In this document: piece after piece, positions 29,284-38,497 of the stretch
Numbering within the stretch: position 1 is the stretch's first letter
How the letters are laid out: each line of letters begins with the position of its first letter
Assembly (NCBI GenBank): GCA_030834125.1
Contig: JAURFW010000008.1
Span: 28,459 to 92,458, forward strand
Length of the DNA: 64,000 nucleotides
Reading direction: 5' to 3'
Source of the DNA: Bacteroidota bacterium
Lineage (GTDB): Bacteria; Bacteroidota; Bacteroidia; NS11-12g; UBA955
Program-made: the position numbers and the translations under genes
The notes under the pieces: generated by a model
What the model was told of the DNA's origin: nothing
Database searches by the model: none
What the model saw: the letters and a program-made list of their open reading frames with translations, nothing else

Positions 29284-30984
29284 CTAAAATAACTTATAAC
29301 TAATCACAGATTGAACAAAAAATCCTGAATGTGAATATGAACTTTCAGAATTAATAAATTGATCTTTATTCTCCCACCGATTATCGGTTAAATCAAATTG
29401 GTATTGAGCAAGGAATTCTATCGATAAGTCACCAAATTTCAGACCAATGTCTGCCCCAATACCAAGGCTAAAACCATCATTAAATATGCTTTTTAAAGGT
29501 TCAGGGTTAGAAAGATTTAAAGGAATATTATCAAACCAGGATAATGTAGAATTAGAAAATACAAAAGACTCATTAATGCCAAAGGAGATAGTTTGATTTC
29601 CTAATATTCTGGTTGATCCCAATAATTGAAATTGTTGAATATCATAATTTGAACCATTCTCATCTAATGCAACACTCTTCCTTCCATAGCTAATAATAGC
29701 CTTATTCCCTTCACCAAAATGGAAACCAAAGGCAATTCCGGTTTGAACAATAGCATTTATCGAATTTAATTGTCTACTATTTAGAGACTCATTTAGAGTT
29801 TCTGTATTAGTAAGAATTAAACTAAGCAATGGGCCGAAATAAATACCCTTTTTATCAATCCTCTTATAGTTAAACTCTTCTGTAATCTCTTCTTCAGCAT
29901 AATCTATATCATATAATTCGGGAATATAAATAATTCCCCAGGGCACATTATTTATTCCGTGAATTTCTACATCTGCTGGTAATAATCTCTTCTGTGAAGG
30001 GTCAATATTTCCAAAAAAATCTCTTTGGGACTTTAAGTTAGGAAAATAAGTTAGTGCTTGTCTAATGCTTAAAAGATCTACCCCAAGAGTTTTCTCTGTG
30101 AAAGTATCTGAGAATTCATAATCATCAACAAAAAACCAAAAATGTTTATTAAAATTATTTAAGGCTTCTTTTTTTTCCGATGTTTTTTGGCACCAATCAA
30201 CAATGCTCTTGTAATGCTCAATTAATGTATGAACGTGATATCCCGGGTTTGTTTTATACTCTGTAAATAATGGTATCAAATCACCCCATAACTCCGAACC
30301 ACCTAAGCTCTGAACGATATTATCAAGCGATTTTAAAGAGTCAAGCGCAAAATTAAAGGTTGCATAAAAATCGTTATCAATGGGTTTGTCTTGATCATCT
30401 TCAGTACTTAGCTCTTTATAACGCTGGTAAGATTTAATTGATTCGGTATTTATATCGAAAGATTCATAATCCCAGAAAACATCATTTAATAAGCTCATGA
30501 TAAGATCTTTCTCTTCAAATATCATTGAGTGAGACGAAGTATAAAATGATTCCCATTTCACTTGAACTAATCTCATTTTTACTCGCTTTGAAGAATCCAA
30601 GATATCAAACCAATCTCTAAACGGTCTAAATTGATCCAGTTGCATGTACTTAAATCGCTCACTGGTATCACGTCTTGTTTCGGCTAGTTCAGCCTCTGAT
30701 AAATGAATAATGCGATTAATAATTGGCGCATACAGCGGCTTGATTCTTGTGTAAATTACTTGAGTGTCGGAAAATTCTTCCTTACTCAAATATTCAAGCA
30801 TCCAAAATATTTCCTTAAACTCTTGCTGAAATCTTTCAAAAGGAGAAAACTTTTGTTTATCTGAAAATTTACAATTGGTAGTATGGACTACCCACTGAGA
30901 GCTATCGTTGGATTTACTCAATAATGACTTATTATTTAGAATACATAGAAAAAAAACAACTAAATATGGGATAACCCTAGGCAT
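29284..30984 (-). CDS. Exported protein with helical N-terminal part and predicted C-terminal beta-barrel, unknown family
   Basis: This 566-residue protein has a signal peptide ('YLVVFFLCILNNKSLLSK'). Residues about 40-330 are acidic, charged and helical, with no motif I recognise. From about 375 to the end there are amphipathic strands ('AIVQTGIAFGFHFGEG', 'GFSLGIGADIGLKFG') and a terminal aromatic residue ('SVISYKLF'), like an outer-membrane barrel. It sits between yicC (8 nt) and the esterase-like barrel gene (2 nt) on one strand. The shared layout of the two exported proteins, soluble N-domain then barrel, suggests they act together. Confidence 0.55.
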   Translation of the reverse strand: MPRVIPYLVVFFLCILNNKSLLSKSNDSSQWVVHTTNCKFSDKQKFSPFERFQQEFKEIFWMLEYLSKEEFSDTQVIYTRIKPLYAPIINRIIHLSEAELAETRRDTSERFKYMQLDQFRPFRDWFDILDSSKRVKMRLVQVKWESFYTSSHSMIFEEKDLIMSLLNDVFWDYESFDINTESIKSYQRYKELSTEDDQDKPIDNDFYATFNFALDSLKSLDNIVQSLGGSELWGDLIPLFTEYKTNPGYHVHTLIEHYKSIVDWCQKTSEKKEALNNFNKHFWFFVDDYEFSDTFTEKTLGVDLLSIRQALTYFPNLKSQRDFFGNIDPSQKRLLPADVEIHGINNVPWGIIYIPELYDIDYAEEEITEEFNYKRIDKKGIYFGPLLSLILTNTETLNESLNSRQLNSINAIVQTGIAFGFHFGEGNKAIISYGRKSVALDENGSNYDIQQFQLLGSTRILGNQTISFGINESFVFSNSTLSWFDNIPLNLSNPEPLKSIFNDGFSLGIGADIGLKFGDLSIEFLAQYQFDLTDNRWENKDQFINSESSYSHSGFFVQSVISYKLF

Positions 30985-30992
30985 ATTATACT

Positions 30993-31880
30993 TTAAACGA
31001 TATTTAAAACTTGTTCTTTTATGTGTTCCAAGGTTTCCTTCATCTTGACAACGCCTTGTTGCATTAAGAAATAGTTGCTTTTCACCCCGAGAGTATTAAT
31101 TTCTCTACCCATTTCCTGAGCTATAAATTGCAGTTTCCTTCCTGTTGGTTCCTGTTGAAGCGTGTCTATGAAATATTTTATGTGCTGATTTAATCTTTGC
31201 TTTTCTTCGGAGATATCCCATTTATCTAAATAAATTAATAATTCCTGTTCCAACCTGTTCTCATCAACGTTATTCTCTCCAACATGCTCAAGAACATTTC
31301 CATAAACTCTCTCTCTCAGCGCTTCTCTCCTATCACCTTCTAAATTTTCAATTAGTATGAGCTCGTTGGAGATTTGGTGTATATACTCTTTTAATTGTTT
31401 ACCTGTTGCTGCTCCTTCTTCAATGCGATAATCATTAATTTTTTCAGAAGCGATTTGAGTGGCTTCAATAATTGCATCTTTTAATTCACTGCTTACTTCT
31501 TTCTCACCTAAGCCCAACACATCGGGAACTTTAAGTACCTCTCGCATTGGATCATTTAAAACAGTACCTAAATCAAATTCTAAATTACGAATGGCTTCCA
31601 AATACTGCTTCGCAAGTGGAAGGTTTATTCTGATTTCTTGATTTAAACCATTCTCTGATTCAACTTTAATATGATAGGAAACCGTTAGTGTACCTCGTGT
31701 TAATTTATCTGATAAAAATTTTCGAACTAGAGGATCAAGCTCAGCAAGGTATTTAGGTAGTCGAATTTCGGCATCGAAATATTTTCCGTTTAGCGCTTTT
31801 ATCTCACAAATAATTTTAGTTTGATCGCGTTCCACAATTCCTCTTCCAAAACCGGTCATGCTTTTTATTACATTGTGCAT
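30993..31880 (-). CDS. yicC: YicC family endoribonuclease
   Basis: This 295-residue protein begins with the family signature 'KSMTGFGRGIVE' and ends with the second conserved block 'QEPTGRKLQFIAQEMGREINTLG', typical of YicC/YloC (DUF1732 C-terminal). YicC-type proteins are RNases affecting small RNA and mRNA turnover. The start is ATG 31880; an internal ATG at 31859 begins MTGFG but would trim the conserved lead-in. A TAAATTCG element ends 4 nt before the ATG. Confidence 0.92.
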   Translation of the reverse strand: MHNVIKSMTGFGRGIVERDQTKIICEIKALNGKYFDAEIRLPKYLAELDPLVRKFLSDKLTRGTLTVSYHIKVESENGLNQEIRINLPLAKQYLEAIRNLEFDLGTVLNDPMREVLKVPDVLGLGEKEVSSELKDAIIEATQIASEKINDYRIEEGAATGKQLKEYIHQISNELILIENLEGDRREALRERVYGNVLEHVGENNVDENRLEQELLIYLDKWDISEEKQRLNQHIKYFIDTLQQEPTGRKLQFIAQEMGREINTLGVKSNYFLMQQGVVKMKETLEHIKEQVLNIV

Positions 31881-31884
31881 TAGG

Positions 31885-31892
31885 CGAATTTA
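31885..31892 (-). promoter_or_regulatory. yicC -7-like element (TAAATTCG)
   Basis: One mismatch to TAnnTTTG (TTCG), 4 nt (CCTA) before the yicC ATG. A TTG lies 21 nt further upstream. It is weaker than the perfect examples but has the same spacing to the start. Confidence 0.4.
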
Positions 31893-31966
31893 GTCAATTT
31901 TGCGAGACTCTAACAATCAAATAAGCCCTATAATCGTTTAGAATAAGAGTAATATTAAATATAAAC

Positions 31967-31974
31967 TACCTTTG
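31967..31974 (+). promoter_or_regulatory. -7 element (TACCTTTG) before the M28 peptidase-like gene
   Basis: A perfect TAnnTTTG lies 33 nt before ATG 32008, giving a leader of about 28 nt. No good -33 TTG is seen. Confidence 0.5.
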
Positions 31975-32007
31975 TAATTACAGAATAATAAACAGAGAAA
32001 AACCTGT

Positions 32008-33033
32008 ATGATATCAAATAAACTGAACAGCATTCTTAACAAAACGAATGGCCTTTTTGTTGGTCTTGTGTTTAGCGTTGCTATTTATTCTTGCGGTGAT
32101 AGTCCCAAGACACCAACTAGCACAGATAAAACGAATAATAAATTAAAGGTCATTAAGGAACCTAGGAATGATTTTAATGCAGATTCTGCTTATCAGAATA
32201 TTGAAAAACAATTATTATTTGGATACAGAATACCAGGTACTATAGAACATAAAAAATGTTCAGAATGGTTATTCAAATCGTTAAGCAGTTCTTGTGACAC
32301 CGCTTATCTTCAGTCTACATCAACAGAAACATTTGATGGTGCTAAAATCCCCATTTACAATATTATAGGCAGCTTTAATCCAAAAGCTAAGAAACGTCTA
32401 TTGTTGGCATCACATTGGGACTCTAGACCATATGCTGATGAAGATGCCAACGATCCTAATAAGCCTGTTCCCGGAGCTAATGATGGAGGAAGCGGTACAG
32501 GAATATTATTGGAATTAGCCAGAGTTTTAAAAAACGCCGAGGATAAACCAGAGTTTGGTGTTGATATTTTATTTTTCGATGCGGAGGACTTGGGAAAATC
32601 ACAATACCCTAATTCCTTTTGTTTAGGCAGTCAAATCTGGGCAAAATCACCACATTTACCGAATTACAATGCAAATGAGGCTATTTTGTTGGATATGGTA
32701 GGCGGAGCAAATGCAGAGTTTTACTGGGAGGGTAATTCTTCGCAGTGGGGATATAACACCCTCGCTCATGTATGGACTATAGGACAAGAGTTAGGACATG
32801 GCAATTATTTTATTACTAAAAGTACCTCACCTGTCATTGACGACCACTTTTATGTTCAAAAATTCAGTGGTATTCCGATGATAGATATTATAGACTATAA
32901 TTCACAAGATGGATTCGCCGATCATTGGCATACTGTAAACGATAATATACAGACTATCGATAAAAACACATTACATGCTGTTGGTTCCACACTAGAGCAT
33001 TTTATTTTTAATCCAAGTACAATTTTAAAGTGA
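32008..33033 (+). CDS. M28-family protein, glutaminyl-peptide cyclotransferase-like lipoprotein
   Basis: This 341-residue exported protein has a hydrophobic segment ending 'VAIYSCGD', which may be a lipobox. The zinc-site residues of the M28/glutaminyl cyclase fold are visible in 'LLLASHWDSRPYADED', 'GANDGGSGTGILLELA', 'FFDAEDLG' and 'DDHFYVQ'. The 'SHWDSRP' and 'PVIDDHFYV' contexts resemble glutaminyl cyclases, which convert N-terminal Gln to pyroglutamate, more than aminopeptidases. Many T9SS substrates in Bacteroidota have pyroglutamate-forming N-termini (compare the SxAQ cleavage sites of neighbours), which fits. It overlaps bshB1 by 1 nt. Confidence 0.82.
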   Translation: MISNKLNSILNKTNGLFVGLVFSVAIYSCGDSPKTPTSTDKTNNKLKVIKEPRNDFNADSAYQNIEKQLLFGYRIPGTIEHKKCSEWLFKSLSSSCDTAYLQSTSTETFDGAKIPIYNIIGSFNPKAKKRLLLASHWDSRPYADEDANDPNKPVPGANDGGSGTGILLELARVLKNAEDKPEFGVDILFFDAEDLGKSQYPNSFCLGSQIWAKSPHLPNYNANEAILLDMVGGANAEFYWEGNSSQWGYNTLAHVWTIGQELGHGNYFITKSTSPVIDDHFYVQKFSGIPMIDIIDYNSQDGFADHWHTVNDNIQTIDKNTLHAVGSTLEHFIFNPSTILK

Positions 33034-33758
33034 TGGAAAAAATTATTGATATTCTAGCATTTGGAGCGCATCCTGACGATGTAGAACTTTCTTGTTCAGG
33101 AACTTTATTAAAACAAAAAACACTAGGAAATAGTATTGGAATTATAGACTTGACAAGAGGCGAATTAGGCAGCAGAGGCACACCAGAAAAACGTAATGAG
33201 GAGGCAAAACGAAGTTCATTAATATTGGGTCTTAATATTAGAGAAAACCTTGGATTAGCCGACGGATTTTTCGAAGAAAATGAAGAAACACTTAATAAAA
33301 TAATTACAGTAATTAGAAAATACAAACCAAGTATTGTTCTTGCAAATGCTCCATCTGACAGACATCCTGACCACGGAAGAGCTTCACAAATAATGCGCAG
33401 AGCTTGTTTTCTTTCTGGCTTAATAAAAATAAAAACTAAAATTGACGGAAAGGAACAACTTCCACATAGACCCAAAAATATCTATTTTTATATTCAGGAT
33501 AGGAATATAGGTCCCGACTTTGTAGTAGATATTTCTGGTTTTTTTGATAAAAAAATGGAAAGTATATTAGCTTTCGACAGTCAATTTTTTTCAGAAAATT
33601 CCCAAGAACCAAAAACCCCAATAAGTGGTCAAGAATTTCTAAAGTTTATTGAATCTCGATCTAGAGAATTTGGACGTATGATTAACACAGAGTTTGGTGA
33701 AGGTTTTATCTCTGAAAAAGGCTGTTTAGGTATAAATGATTTGAATCAACTAAGGTAA
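33033..33758 (+). CDS. bshB1: Bacillithiol biosynthesis deacetylase BshB1
   Basis: This 241-residue LmbE/PIG-L-fold zinc deacetylase removes acetyl from GlcNAc-malate in bacillithiol synthesis. Motifs are 'AFGAHPDDVELSCSGTL' (zinc HPDD), 'LTRGELGSRGTPEKRNEEA' and 'DRHPDHGRASQI'. I start at ATG 33033, which shares its A with the previous TGA; the track's GTG at 33030 adds one residue. bshA and bshC are not in the window. Confidence 0.9.
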   Translation: MEKIIDILAFGAHPDDVELSCSGTLLKQKTLGNSIGIIDLTRGELGSRGTPEKRNEEAKRSSLILGLNIRENLGLADGFFEENEETLNKIITVIRKYKPSIVLANAPSDRHPDHGRASQIMRRACFLSGLIKIKTKIDGKEQLPHRPKNIYFYIQDRNIGPDFVVDISGFFDKKMESILAFDSQFFSENSQEPKTPISGQEFLKFIESRSREFGRMINTEFGEGFISEKGCLGINDLNQLR

Positions 33759-35135
33759 TTGAAACTTAAAGTACTCATATCAATAGGATTATTAATATTT
33801 CTTCTGTTAGGAAGTCCGTTAGATATTTACGCCCAACACCCGATGATTGAGAAGTTATCGAACCTTAAAGCAATTTCCATTAAAAGGCATCCCATAAGCA
33901 ATGATTCAAATACCATTTATTTACCAATGCATTTCAATACAGCAGATGTTATTGAAAAATACGATTTCAATGAATTGCCTAAGGGAAAAGATGTAATACG
34001 TATTCATTTAGCTTACACAAGATATAAGGAAGTTGATACTTTCAATCAGAAAAATTTAAATAGGAATAGATTTATTAAGCTTTATGAAAAATTTCCTGAG
34101 CTTTTTGATTTAAAAGAGATCGAGTGGCGTGTATATGAGCAAGTAAAAGCGACAAAACACGAAGTTGCTGAAAAAGAACTACATGGTTTTGTTATATTTT
34201 TGAGAGAACCTCGTAATTGGAGTGAATTAACTAAAGAACGCAGTCTTATTGATAGGTTGCTTTTAGATTTTTACGATAGTACTGTCGTTGTTCCAGATAA
34301 AAAAGTATATCGAGTTAGGAGAAAACGAATTCCAACTGGTAAATTTATTCCCGTTCGCTGGGATAAACAAGAAAAGGGAATTCGTTACAATTCTTCATCC
34401 ATCTGGGGCCGAGAGCCCGAATATAAACTGATATATGATACATTAGGTTCTAAAACAATTAAAGGTAGCAGCAGAAAAATTGGAATCTTCAACGGTAATA
34501 TCCTAAAAAATTCCTATGAATACGAATCCTTAGTCAATAGAAAATTCGAGGGGAAATGGGCAATTGTATCCGACGTTACAGCAAGTATGTCGCCCTACAG
34601 CGCTCAAGTATTAGCATTTCTAAAAACCAATGTTCAATTTCGCAAAAACAGCAATCTTGTATTCTTCAATGATGGTGATGGGAAACCAGAATCTTTGAAA
34701 CGATTGGGTTACAGTGGAGGTATTTATTATGTAGGAGGACAAGAAATTGATTCTGTTTACTTCACAATGCTTACGGCAATGAAAAATGGAGATGGTGGTG
34801 ATTATCCAGAGAATAGTATAGAAGCCATTGTAAGGGCAATAAATAAATGGCCGAAAACAGATTCTGTGTTGTTAATCGCAGATTCAAAAGCAATGGTAAA
34901 AGATATTAAGCTTTTGAAATATATAAAAAAGCCTGTATGTATTTTACTTTGTGGCAACGTAAATGGAGATATTCCTGAAGATTATTTGGAAATTGCTCAT
35001 AGAACCAAGGGATGTATTATACAAACCGATGGGGATTTGCGAATCACCCATAAGCTAAAAAATGGCGAAACGATTGAGTTAAACGGACGTGAATATAGGT
35101 ACAGCAAAAATTCTTTATTGTTGAACGATGACTAG
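33759..35135 (+). CDS. Secreted protein with a von Willebrand factor A-like domain
   Basis: This 458-residue protein has a signal peptide ('LKVLISIGLLIFLLLGSPLDIYAQ'). The C-terminal part (about 262-430) looks like a VWA fold: 'GKWAIVSDVTASMSPYS' gives a DxTxS variant of the metal-binding DxSxS motif, and 'GDGGDYPENSIEAIVRAI' matches the usual G-D-x-PE-x-(x)EA helix of VWA domains. The N-terminal 240 residues are unrecognised and basic. The start is TTG 33759, immediately after the bshB1 TAA, so translation is coupled. Function unknown. Confidence 0.6.
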   Translation: MKLKVLISIGLLIFLLLGSPLDIYAQHPMIEKLSNLKAISIKRHPISNDSNTIYLPMHFNTADVIEKYDFNELPKGKDVIRIHLAYTRYKEVDTFNQKNLNRNRFIKLYEKFPELFDLKEIEWRVYEQVKATKHEVAEKELHGFVIFLREPRNWSELTKERSLIDRLLLDFYDSTVVVPDKKVYRVRRKRIPTGKFIPVRWDKQEKGIRYNSSSIWGREPEYKLIYDTLGSKTIKGSSRKIGIFNGNILKNSYEYESLVNRKFEGKWAIVSDVTASMSPYSAQVLAFLKTNVQFRKNSNLVFFNDGDGKPESLKRLGYSGGIYYVGGQEIDSVYFTMLTAMKNGDGGDYPENSIEAIVRAINKWPKTDSVLLIADSKAMVKDIKLLKYIKKPVCILLCGNVNGDIPEDYLEIAHRTKGCIIQTDGDLRITHKLKNGETIELNGREYRYSKNSLLLNDD

Positions 35136-35196
35136 TATTTATTAATATTCATCAACCATGTGATACAAATCATATGTATTCATTAATTCCACATAG

Positions 35197-35204
35197 TACC
35201 TTTG
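35197..35204 (+). promoter_or_regulatory. -7 element (TACCTTTG) before the ferredoxin-NADP reductase
   Basis: A perfect TAnnTTTG ends 7 nt before ATG 35212, so the leader is only a few nucleotides at most. Confidence 0.55.
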
Positions 35205-35211
35205 TGTTGAC

Positions 35212-36216
35212 ATGATTGAAACAGACATTATAATTATTGGGGCCGGACCAGTTGGATTATTTACCGTTTTTGAAGCCGGTTTATTAAAATTACGCTGTCA
35301 TATTATTGATGTTCTTCCTCAACCAGGTGGTCAATTAACAGAAATCTATCCTAAAAAACCTATATATGATATTCCAGGTTTCCCCGAAGTATTAGCAGGA
35401 GAATTAATAGATAATTTAATGGATCAAATTGCACCTTTCAAACCGGGATTTACATTAGGTGAAAAAGCGGTTTCTATCAATAAACAGGGGGATAATTTTA
35501 TAGTTATTACTGAAAGTGGCACCATACATAAAGCACCTAATATTGCAATAGCTGGAGGATTAGGGGTATTTGAACCTAGAAAACCACCTATTACCAACTT
35601 ATCTAATTTTGAAGGTAAAGGGATTGATTATATAATCAAAGACCCCGAAAAATATCGAAATAAAAAAGTGGTAATTGCAGGAGGTGGTGACAGTGCTTTG
35701 GATTGGACAATATTTTTAAAAGATATTGCAGAATCTGTAACTCTTGTGCATCGAAGCGGGAGTTTTAGGGGGCACTTAGATTCTGTTCAGAAAGTAATGT
35801 ATGCGAGCGAAAAGGGGGAATTGAGATTAATGACTTACACTGAAATTGCGAACTTGAGTGGTGGTGCAAAGCTCGAAAAAGTCGAAGTAAAAATTAAGGA
35901 TCAAGAACCTGAATGGATAGAGACAGATTATTACCTTCCGTTATTTGGATTATCTCCAAAATTGGGGCCTATCGCCGATTGGGGGTTAAATATTGATAAA
36001 AATGCAATAGTAGTTAACACTGAGGATTATTCTACCAATATTCCCGGCATATACGCAATAGGCGACATCAACACATATAAAGGGAAATTGAAACTCATTT
36101 TATGCGGATTTCACGAAGCAACATTAATGGTACAAAGTGCATTTAAACGAATTTATCCAAATAAAAATTTAGTATTAAAGTATACAACTGTTAATGGTAT
36201 TAATGGATTTGATTAG
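35212..36216 (+). CDS. Thioredoxin-reductase-type ferredoxin/flavodoxin-NADP reductase
   Basis: This 334-residue flavoprotein has an FAD-binding 'IIIIGAGPVGLFTVFEAG' (about 6-23), an NADPH-binding 'KKVVIAGGGDSALDWTIFL' (about 155-173), and a C-terminal FAD contact 'IPGIYAIGDINTY'. It lacks the CxxC redox pair of thioredoxin reductases, which identifies it as the TrxR-like ferredoxin-NADP reductase (YumC/FNR type). It would supply or use reduced ferredoxin; a 2Fe-2S ferredoxin is encoded at 58.5 kb. Confidence 0.9.
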   Translation: MIETDIIIIGAGPVGLFTVFEAGLLKLRCHIIDVLPQPGGQLTEIYPKKPIYDIPGFPEVLAGELIDNLMDQIAPFKPGFTLGEKAVSINKQGDNFIVITESGTIHKAPNIAIAGGLGVFEPRKPPITNLSNFEGKGIDYIIKDPEKYRNKKVVIAGGGDSALDWTIFLKDIAESVTLVHRSGSFRGHLDSVQKVMYASEKGELRLMTYTEIANLSGGAKLEKVEVKIKDQEPEWIETDYYLPLFGLSPKLGPIADWGLNIDKNAIVVNTEDYSTNIPGIYAIGDINTYKGKLKLILCGFHEATLMVQSAFKRIYPNKNLVLKYTTVNGINGFD

Positions 36217-36237
36217 CCCCAATGTATATTTACAAAA

Positions 36238-36888
36238 ATGATTAAGCGTATTTTCAAAATTCTGCTTTTAGTTTTTGTATTTTCATTACTGCCAGTTATT
36301 GTATATAAATGGATAAATCCACCATTTACATTTATTCAATCTTCACAGAGTGAACTTCGTGGTAATAAAGGCGAATGGATATCTTATGAAGAAATCCCAA
36401 AAGATGTTATCATATCAATAATTGCGAGTGAAGATCAGAAGTTTTTTGAACATTCTGGATTTGATTTTGAAGCAATTGAAAATGCGTTAGAGTATAATAA
36501 ATCGCATAAATATAAGCGAGGTGCGAGCACTATTTCGCAACAGACGGCTAAAAATACATTTTGCTGGGAAAGCAGAAGTTGGCTTAGAAAAGCATTAGAA
36601 ACATACTATACAGTGTTGATTGAATGGATTTGGGGGAAAAAGCGAATCATAGAAGTATATGTTAACATTGTTGAAATGGGACGCGGTGCATTTGGAATAG
36701 ATGAGGCCGCTAATTACTATTTTAAAACAACGGGAAAACAACTGAACCATAATCAATGTGTAGCAATAATTTCCATGCTACCATGCCCCAGAACCTGCGG
36801 CATGAATCATCCACTATCTAGAGCAAGACAAAGATTAATTGAAAAAGCATTCATAGGGAATTGGGTTATTATCCCTGATTCTATTTGA
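36238..36888 (+). CDS. mtgA: Monofunctional peptidoglycan glycosyltransferase
   Basis: This 216-residue GT51 enzyme polymerises lipid II into glycan strands. An N-terminal membrane anchor ('IFKILLLVFVFSLLPVIVY') precedes the catalytic motifs 'ASEDQKFFEHSGFDF' (catalytic Glu), 'RGASTISQQTAKN' and 'RIIEVYVNIVEMGRGAFGID'. It has no transpeptidase domain. A TATATTTA sequence (one mismatch) ends 5 nt before the ATG. Confidence 0.93.
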   Translation: MIKRIFKILLLVFVFSLLPVIVYKWINPPFTFIQSSQSELRGNKGEWISYEEIPKDVIISIIASEDQKFFEHSGFDFEAIENALEYNKSHKYKRGASTISQQTAKNTFCWESRSWLRKALETYYTVLIEWIWGKKRIIEVYVNIVEMGRGAFGIDEAANYYFKTTGKQLNHNQCVAIISMLPCPRTCGMNHPLSRARQRLIEKAFIGNWVIIPDSI

Positions 36889-37018
36889 TTAAAATAACCA
36901 ATTAAGATCATTCTAAGGGTTATCTTTGCTTACTTAAATTCATGTTCGTTTTAAAGAACCCATATCGTTTATTAGTCGATGAGGTATCTTTTATACTTTA
37001 AAAATAAATTAAGTTAAT

Positions 37019-37026
37019 TATTTTTG
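37019..37026 (+). promoter_or_regulatory. efp promoter -7 element (TATTTTTG)
   Basis: A perfect TAnnTTTG ends 5 nt (CAGTC) before the efp ATG, in a 143-nt AT-rich gap that otherwise shows nothing. Confidence 0.55.
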
Positions 37027-37031
37027 CAGTC

Positions 37032-37595
37032 ATGGCTACAACTCAAGATATATCTGTTGGAAACTTCATTCGTTATAATGGCGAGCTAGTTCAAATAATT
37101 GAATGGCAGCATAGAACACCTGGAAACTTAAGAGCATTTTATCAAGCAAAAATGCGTAGAGTTAAAGACGGAAAGCTTGCAGAAAACCGTTTCAGAAGTG
37201 GTGAAAGCGTTGAAATAATGCGCGTAGAAACTAATGAGTTACAGTATTTGTATGAAGAAGGTGATGCTTTCATTTGTATGAATAATGAAACGTATGATCA
37301 AATTCCAATTCAGAAGCATTTATTCGGAGATGGAGCAAAATTCATGAAAGAAGGTGACACAGTTCAAATTGCATTTGAAGGTGAGAATCCAGTATCTGCC
37401 GAGCCCCCACAACATGCAATTTTAGAAATCACCTATACCGAGCCAGGTGTTAAAGGAGATACCGCAACAAACACTTTAAAACCAGCTACTGTTGAAACGG
37501 GAGCTCAGGTTATGGTACCTTTATTTGTTGATACAGGAGAGAAAATCAAAATTGATACAAAATCCGGTTCTTACGTAGAAAGAGTTAAAAACTAA
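37032..37595 (+). CDS. efp: Translation elongation factor P
   Basis: This 187-residue factor relieves ribosome stalling at polyproline stretches. Three beta-barrel domains are visible; the last contains 'EPGVKGDTATNTLKPATVETGA', the family signature. The tip loop of domain I, usually PGKG with a modifiable Lys, reads 'HRTPGNLRAFYQ' here, with Asn at the modification position. Length is normal. speB follows after 4 nt. Confidence 0.95.
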   Translation: MATTQDISVGNFIRYNGELVQIIEWQHRTPGNLRAFYQAKMRRVKDGKLAENRFRSGESVEIMRVETNELQYLYEEGDAFICMNNETYDQIPIQKHLFGDGAKFMKEGDTVQIAFEGENPVSAEPPQHAILEITYTEPGVKGDTATNTLKPATVETGAQVMVPLFVDTGEKIKIDTKSGSYVERVKN

Positions 37596-37599
37596 TTTC

Positions 37600-38496
37600 A
37601 TGAAAACTCTTTCTTCCGAAAGAACCTTTTTAGCACCTCCCGAAGAGGAACTTGCTGATTTAAGCCACTCAAAAGTAGCCATTCAACTTATTCCTTACGA
37701 ACATACTTCTAGCTATTTAAGTGGTTCAGATAAAGGACCAGAAGCGATTATTGCAGCAAGCCATTTTGTAGAATTTTATGACGAGGAAATTGATGCAGAG
37801 ACCTACAAATCTACAGGTGTAGCAACATTAGAACCCATAAATTTTGAAGGCATTTACGATGCAGAAGCAGTTGAAGCCATTTACAATCAAACTGCTCAAC
37901 TCTTAGATCTCGGTAAGTTTGTAATTACCCTCGGTGCTGAACATACTATAACCCAAGGAGTAGTGAAGGCATTTCACCAGAAATTTAAAAACTTCTCGGT
38001 ACTTCAAATAGATGCGCATTCAGATTTGCGTTTAGCCTATCAGGGAAATCCATATTCGCACGCAAGTGTAATGGCTAGAATACATGACATGAAAATCCCT
38101 ATGGTTCAAGTTGGAATAAGAGCACAGTGTATTGAAGAAGCTGAATTAATTAAAACTTCACCCCTAATTGACACTTGGTACGCTCATCAACTAGATTCGG
38201 GAGAAAAGTGGATAGATGATTGTATTGATGCTTGTGGCGAAAATGTATATGTTACAATTGATGCAGACGGTTTTGACCCATCGGTTGCTCCTGCTGTAGG
38301 AACTGCAGAACCAGGAGGATTGACTTGGAAAATGGGAACTAATTTATTGAAAAAATTATCGGAAAAAAGAAATATAATTGGCTTTGATATTGTTGAAATT
38401 GCTCCCAGAGAAGGAGAAATTCTAACAGAATTCACCATGGCCAAGTTATGTTATAAATTTTTAGGTTATATCAATCATAATCAACCCCTAAAATAG
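37600..38496 (+). CDS. speB: Agmatinase/arginase-family ureohydrolase
   Basis: This 298-residue binuclear manganese enzyme probably hydrolyses agmatine to putrescine and urea. Metal-ligand motifs are 'ITLGAEHTITQG' (His), 'LQIDAHSDLR' (DAHxD), and 'VTIDADGFDPSVAPAVGTAEPGG' (DxDxxDP). The 'TAEPGGLTW' segment favours agmatinase over arginase. It is 1 nt before the cysteine desulfurase gene and 4 nt after efp. Confidence 0.88.
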   Translation: MKTLSSERTFLAPPEEELADLSHSKVAIQLIPYEHTSSYLSGSDKGPEAIIAASHFVEFYDEEIDAETYKSTGVATLEPINFEGIYDAEAVEAIYNQTAQLLDLGKFVITLGAEHTITQGVVKAFHQKFKNFSVLQIDAHSDLRLAYQGNPYSHASVMARIHDMKIPMVQVGIRAQCIEEAELIKTSPLIDTWYAHQLDSGEKWIDDCIDACGENVYVTIDADGFDPSVAPAVGTAEPGGLTWKMGTNLLKKLSEKRNIIGFDIVEIAPREGEILTEFTMAKLCYKFLGYINHNQPLK

Positions 38497-38497
38497 A

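Noticed and set aside
33008-33475. 155-aa minus-strand ORF over bshB1
   Set aside because: Antisense to a confidently identified enzyme, with no recognisable motif.
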